Shown here one piece after another: positions 5,457 through 8,566 of a stretch of DNA of 8,566 nucleotides. Under the pieces are notes generated by a model. That model saw only the letters and a list, made by a program, of their open reading frames with translations, was not told the origin of the DNA and searched no databases. A program made the position numbers and the translations under genes. The DNA comes from Bacteroidales bacterium (lineage in GTDB: Bacteria > Bacteroidota > Bacteroidia > Bacteroidales > GCA-2748055), in NCBI GenBank assembly GCA_023135025.1, contig JAGLTY010000069.1:1-8566 (forward strand). The letters run 5' to 3'. Within the stretch, counting starts at the first letter, position 1. Each line of letters starts with the position of its first letter.

Positions 5457-7919
5457 CTAGAAATTGACAGAAATTTTCAGGTTGAACCTGCGACCGGTAA
5501 GGTAGTTGGGGATGCCGAACATACCCGGGATTCCCTGCTGGTCGGAGAGAGTTTTTATCCAGAGATAGGAGGCTTCATTTTTAATTCCCAGCAGGTTGAA
5601 GATTTCGCCACTGATCCATATGCTTTCAAAGAAGCGCAGGGGATTGCGCTCTCCCAACATATCCGTTTCCCGCTTGATCACTTTTGAGAAACCGATATCG
5701 ACCCGGCGATAGGGGCGCATTCGCAGGTTTGTATAGTACTGATCCTCATTGGGACTGCTCAAAGGAATTCCTGTACCGTAGAATGCATTCAGATGTACCT
5801 TGTAACCGGGATTGTTTGGGAAGTAGTCCTGGAAGTAGAGTCCAACGGTGAACAGTTGGTCGGTGGGCCTTGGGAACTCTCCCGCCTCCTGGCTCACATA
5901 TTCGTAACCATTCCAGACAAGAATATGATCTCCCTCCACATCCTCTCTGGTTTGCAGCAGGGAGAGGGTCAGCCATGATTCGGCTCCATGAACGAATTCG
6001 CCGTTCAGCTTAAAATCGATTCCCCTGGCAAAACCATTCGAGATATTTTCACCGGCATAGGATACTCTTACATTCTCTATTTTATAGGGAATCAGGTTGC
6101 TGAGCCATTTATAATAGGCCTCCCCGGTCAATTTAAATGGTCTCTCCCAGAGAGTGAAAATGTAATCACCACCCATGAGCAGGTGGATCGATCGCTGGGG
6201 TTCAATCTCATTATTGATTTCCCCATCAGGCATACGCATCTCCTTATAGAAAGGGGGTTGGTAATAGTACCCTGCCGAGAGGTGGAACATCATATCCCGT
6301 TCCCAGTTGGGTTGCGTACTGATGGTAACCCGTGGACTGATCATGGTGGTCTGGTTGAAGTTCCATACCATGCCGCGAATCCCTGCAGTGATAAACAGAT
6401 CAGCCTTCTCCCCGTTGACCTCATGGGTATTCTGGATAAACCCGGTGAACTGGTCGTAGGAGATATGATTTTCGGTTCTTCTGGATTTGGTCAGTTCAAG
6501 CTCCTCTCCGTTATAGGGGATCACATAGCCGGCGGAATCGGTCACTTCCCACTCACTAATCCGGTCGTAGAAGTCCTGGTACTGATAGGAGAGTCCCCAC
6601 TGCACATGATTGTTTCCTGTCCGGTACGCTCCCAGGTGTAAGGAGGATATCACATAGGCATCCAGGTAGTTACGGGCATGGGTGAGCAGGGTGCCCACAC
6701 CAATATTGAGAATGGAGTCTCCATAGGTTTCAGAATCAATAGTATTGTCAAGTTCATTGATCCAGTACTGCCCCATGATATCGTAGGTCTCCTCTTCGGA
6801 GGTTCGGAAAGCCGATCCAATCAGTTTCAGTGACAATCCATTTACCGGTCTCCAATGGAACGAGAGGGCACCCAGGTAGGTGTCAAACCGGTCCACCTCC
6901 TGACCATCGTAATAGATCCTCAGGTTCATGGGCAGATCCTTGGTACCAAACTCTGTATCACGGGTACGCGGTATAAATTGGTATTTACTGGAGGAGTAGT
7001 TGCCCAGCACTGAAACCTCCAGTTTGCGGGAGAGCTGGTAGGTGAGAAGGGTCTGGAAATCGGAAAACTGAGGTTTATAATCCCCTCTGGTCTCCAGGGT
7101 ATTCAGCAGGTAAGAGGTGGTTTTATACCGGTAACCAGCCAGGAAGGTAAACCGTTCTGTTTTTGATGCCCCTTCCACATGAGCAGAGGCACCCAGCAGG
7201 CTGATGGAGGTGGACCCCCGGAACTCACGGGGTCGTTTATAGGTAATATCCAGCGCTGATGACATCTTATCGCCGTATCTGGCATCGTAGCCCCCGGCCG
7301 AGAACTTGATGGATGATACAAGGTCGGAATTCACAAAGCTCAGCCCTTCCTGTTGTCCGGAGCGTACCAGGAAGGGCCTGTAAATTTCAATGTCATTTAC
7401 ATAGACCAGGTTTTCATCAAAGTTTCCGCCCCTTACCGAATACTGTGAGCTGAGCTCATTGTTGGAACTGACACCTGCCTGTGATTTGATGATGGTTTCC
7501 ACCTTTCCGGTTGTTGTGGGCATGTAGTTAAGCTCCTCCACATCGATGCGGTGAAAGGTGCTGGCCCGTTCCTGGCGGGCGCTGACTGATACCTCCCGGA
7601 TGGCCCTGATATCTCTCAACAGTGAGATATCCTGGTTTCTTGTTTCTCCTGCATCCAGGCGAACGGCAAACTGTTTTGTACGGTATCCCACACAGGAGAT
7701 GACCACTGTGTAGGAACGACCTGCAGGGACCTCCAGTTCAAAGGATCCGTCCGGGTTGGTCATGGTCCCCTCCTGCGTTCCAAGCAGGGTGACATTGGCC
7801 AGGTCCACCGATTCGCCAATGCTGTCTCTGACACTCCCTTTTAGCACTCCGGTATCCTGTCCGTATACAGCTGTAGCGACGATCAGAATCAGTGAAAATA
7901 GAAGCAACCGGTTGTTCAC
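5457..7919 (-). CDS. TonB-dependent outer-membrane receptor with N-terminal carboxypeptidase-like regulatory domain
   Basis: This 820-residue protein begins at GTG, with no in-frame ATG nearby upstream. The GTG gives a complete signal peptide (MNNRLLLFSL through AVYGQ, residues 1-21). Residues 24-101 form a carboxypeptidase-regulatory-like domain (GVLKGSVRDSIG, NPDGSFEL, SCVGYR). A TonB-box-like EVSVSA follows at 109-114. The plug (about 120-228) carries the motifs of a widespread Bacteroidota receptor family: QYSVRGGNFDENLVYVNDIE and GGYDARYGDKMSSALDI. The remaining roughly 590 residues are aromatic-rich alternating strands ending in FNLKISVNF, with a terminal Phe as expected for BAM-assembled barrels. 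It should import a ligand across the outer membrane using TonB/ExbBD energy. No SusD partner is adjacent, so glycan uptake is not supported and the ligand is unknown. The gene lies 64 bp downstream of another protein with a similar domain and is probably in its operon. In that gap TATATTCG (minus strand) is only a weak -7 candidate. Confidence 0.95.
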   Translation of the reverse strand: MNNRLLLFSLILIVATAVYGQDTGVLKGSVRDSIGESVDLANVTLLGTQEGTMTNPDGSFELEVPAGRSYTVVISCVGYRTKQFAVRLDAGETRNQDISLLRDIRAIREVSVSARQERASTFHRIDVEELNYMPTTTGKVETIIKSQAGVSSNNELSSQYSVRGGNFDENLVYVNDIEIYRPFLVRSGQQEGLSFVNSDLVSSIKFSAGGYDARYGDKMSSALDITYKRPREFRGSTSISLLGASAHVEGASKTERFTFLAGYRYKTTSYLLNTLETRGDYKPQFSDFQTLLTYQLSRKLEVSVLGNYSSSKYQFIPRTRDTEFGTKDLPMNLRIYYDGQEVDRFDTYLGALSFHWRPVNGLSLKLIGSAFRTSEEETYDIMGQYWINELDNTIDSETYGDSILNIGVGTLLTHARNYLDAYVISSLHLGAYRTGNNHVQWGLSYQYQDFYDRISEWEVTDSAGYVIPYNGEELELTKSRRTENHISYDQFTGFIQNTHEVNGEKADLFITAGIRGMVWNFNQTTMISPRVTISTQPNWERDMMFHLSAGYYYQPPFYKEMRMPDGEINNEIEPQRSIHLLMGGDYIFTLWERPFKLTGEAYYKWLSNLIPYKIENVRVSYAGENISNGFARGIDFKLNGEFVHGAESWLTLSLLQTREDVEGDHILVWNGYEYVSQEAGEFPRPTDQLFTVGLYFQDYFPNNPGYKVHLNAFYGTGIPLSSPNEDQYYTNLRMRPYRRVDIGFSKVIKRETDMLGERNPLRFFESIWISGEIFNLLGIKNEASYLWIKTLSDQQGIPGMFGIPNYLTGRRFNLKISVNF

Positions 7920-7983
7920 AATCAGAAATTTTCCGAATATAGTACTAACTAATGAAAGCGATGGAAAATTGTGCTGAATCTTA

Positions 7984-8566
7984 TTAATCCTCCTGTTTGA
8001 AGTCGCCTCGTTTCAGTGATTCAAAAAACTTGGCCCATCGCATGGGATCAAAGATGGTGTAGTAGGGGGTTTGTCCGGCTGTATATAGCTGGTTGTACTG
8101 CTGTTTCATTACCTCCCTGAAGTTGATGTTGGGACTGGGGCCAAAATCATTCATTTTGATCTGGGTCTTGATCAGGGCGATGTTATGATAGGCCCTCTGC
8201 TCATCGTCGTCGGGAAGATCCAGCGCCAGAAAGGCCTCTTTGAACTCCCGGTAGGTCTTCCACGGATAGATTCTAACTTCTGCCAGGTGAAAGGTATCGC
8301 TTACCATAAATATATCGGAAGGATACTGCTGCCCTCCCAGGGAGTCGGGGATTATATGAATGGTTCCCTTATGTCCCATATGGCTGAAAAGGATGGTGTC
8401 GCTGGGCCTTACCACAAAGGAGAACATACCCCGCTTATCGGAGATGGTTCCCCTTCTCTCGGTCAGGATGATGATGTTGACGTTGGGCAGCGGACGGTGC
8501 TGGAGGTCCCTTACCATTCCCGAAAACTGAACCAGGTTCTCATCCAGCTTCTTCTCCTGATCCCTT
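7984..8566 (-). CDS. Carboxypeptidase-regulatory-like domain protein, Bacteroidota conserved hypothetical (5' truncated by window)
   Basis: The frame is open to the window edge, so the gene starts beyond it. The Met encoded at 8515-8517 lies inside a domain strand (VQFSGMVRDLQHRPLPNVNI) and is not the true start. The first 60 or so visible residues follow the carboxypeptidase-regulatory-like pattern: a strand and turn (RPLPNVNIIIL), then RGTISDKRGMFSFVV, then DTILFSHMGHK. Next come a linker with LAEVRIYPWKTYREFKEAF and a hydrophilic region (LPDDDEQRAYHNIAL, PSPNINF). The end is DPMRWAKFFESLKRGD. The linker PW-tyrosine-phenylalanine helix looks like the family's own signature, but I cannot name a characterised member. 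No membrane segment is visible; the signal peptide, if present, is off-window. It precedes the TonB-dependent receptor by 64 bp on the same strand and is likely co-transcribed. I infer a periplasmic or outer-membrane-associated accessory role. Confidence 0.65.
   Translation of the reverse strand, partial: RDQEKKLDENLVQFSGMVRDLQHRPLPNVNIIILTERRGTISDKRGMFSFVVRPSDTILFSHMGHKGTIHIIPDSLGGQQYPSDIFMVSDTFHLAEVRIYPWKTYREFKEAFLALDLPDDDEQRAYHNIALIKTQIKMNDFGPSPNINFREVMKQQYNQLYTAGQTPYYTIFDPMRWAKFFESLKRGDFKQED

Noticed and set aside
5459..5476. Direct repeat AGAAATT (twice, 11 bp apart) at the 3' end of the receptor gene.
   Set aside because: Seven AT-rich bases in coding sequence for the last strand of the barrel; chance and coding constraint explain it.
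5988..6641. A 217-codon open frame on the plus strand inside the receptor gene.
   Set aside because: It lies wholly antisense to a well-supported receptor barrel with clear family motifs. Its translation shows no recognisable domain, and long antisense frames arise from codon bias.
7984..8517. A 177-residue gene starting at the ATG at 8517.
   Set aside because: The same frame upstream encodes the first strand of the regulatory-like domain (VQFSG), so this Met is internal and the gene runs off the window.

Overview
The window reads as a chromosomal segment of a Bacteroidota bacterium, most likely class Bacteroidia. Four things point there: a secreted protein ending in a type IX secretion (T9SS) sorting domain, a TonB-dependent receptor with an N-terminal carboxypeptidase-like regulatory domain, a SpoIIE/PP2C phosphatase with the phylum-typical coiled-coil linker, and gene starts without clear Shine-Dalgarno sequences. 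No transposase, integrase, tRNA, rRNA or CRISPR array is visible. Coding density is very high, and no gene-free stretch exceeds about 115 bp.

Layout. Bases 1-3566 (+ strand) hold the 3' part of a sensor-type PP2C phosphatase. It is followed after 17 bp by an 865-residue secreted protein that appears to be an eight-unit beta-propeller, two carboxypeptidase-regulatory-like (Ig-fold) domains and a T9SS C-terminal domain. Bases 3575-4783 (- strand) encode ornithine aminotransferase, convergent with the secreted protein at 8 bp. A 113-bp AT-rich divergent spacer with a near-perfect inverted repeat separates it from a small nitroreductase-family protein (4897-5454, +). That gene is convergent, at 2 bp, with a TonB-dependent outer-membrane receptor (5457-7919, -). 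Upstream of the receptor on the same strand lies the 3' part of a small protein (7984 to the window edge) that also begins with a carboxypeptidase-regulatory-like domain.

How the genes relate. The phosphatase and secreted protein are probably one transcription unit, as are the partial protein and the receptor. Both units concern the cell envelope: a membrane signalling protein with a surface/secreted protein, and a periplasmic or surface Ig-fold protein with an outer-membrane transporter. The aminotransferase and nitroreductase between them are metabolic and share a divergent promoter region. I do not see a clear novel defence or biosynthetic system. The most unusual items are the regular eight-unit architecture of the secreted protein and its tight linkage to the phosphatase, the missing flavin-phosphate-contacting basic residue in the nitroreductase, and the inverted repeat in the divergent spacer.
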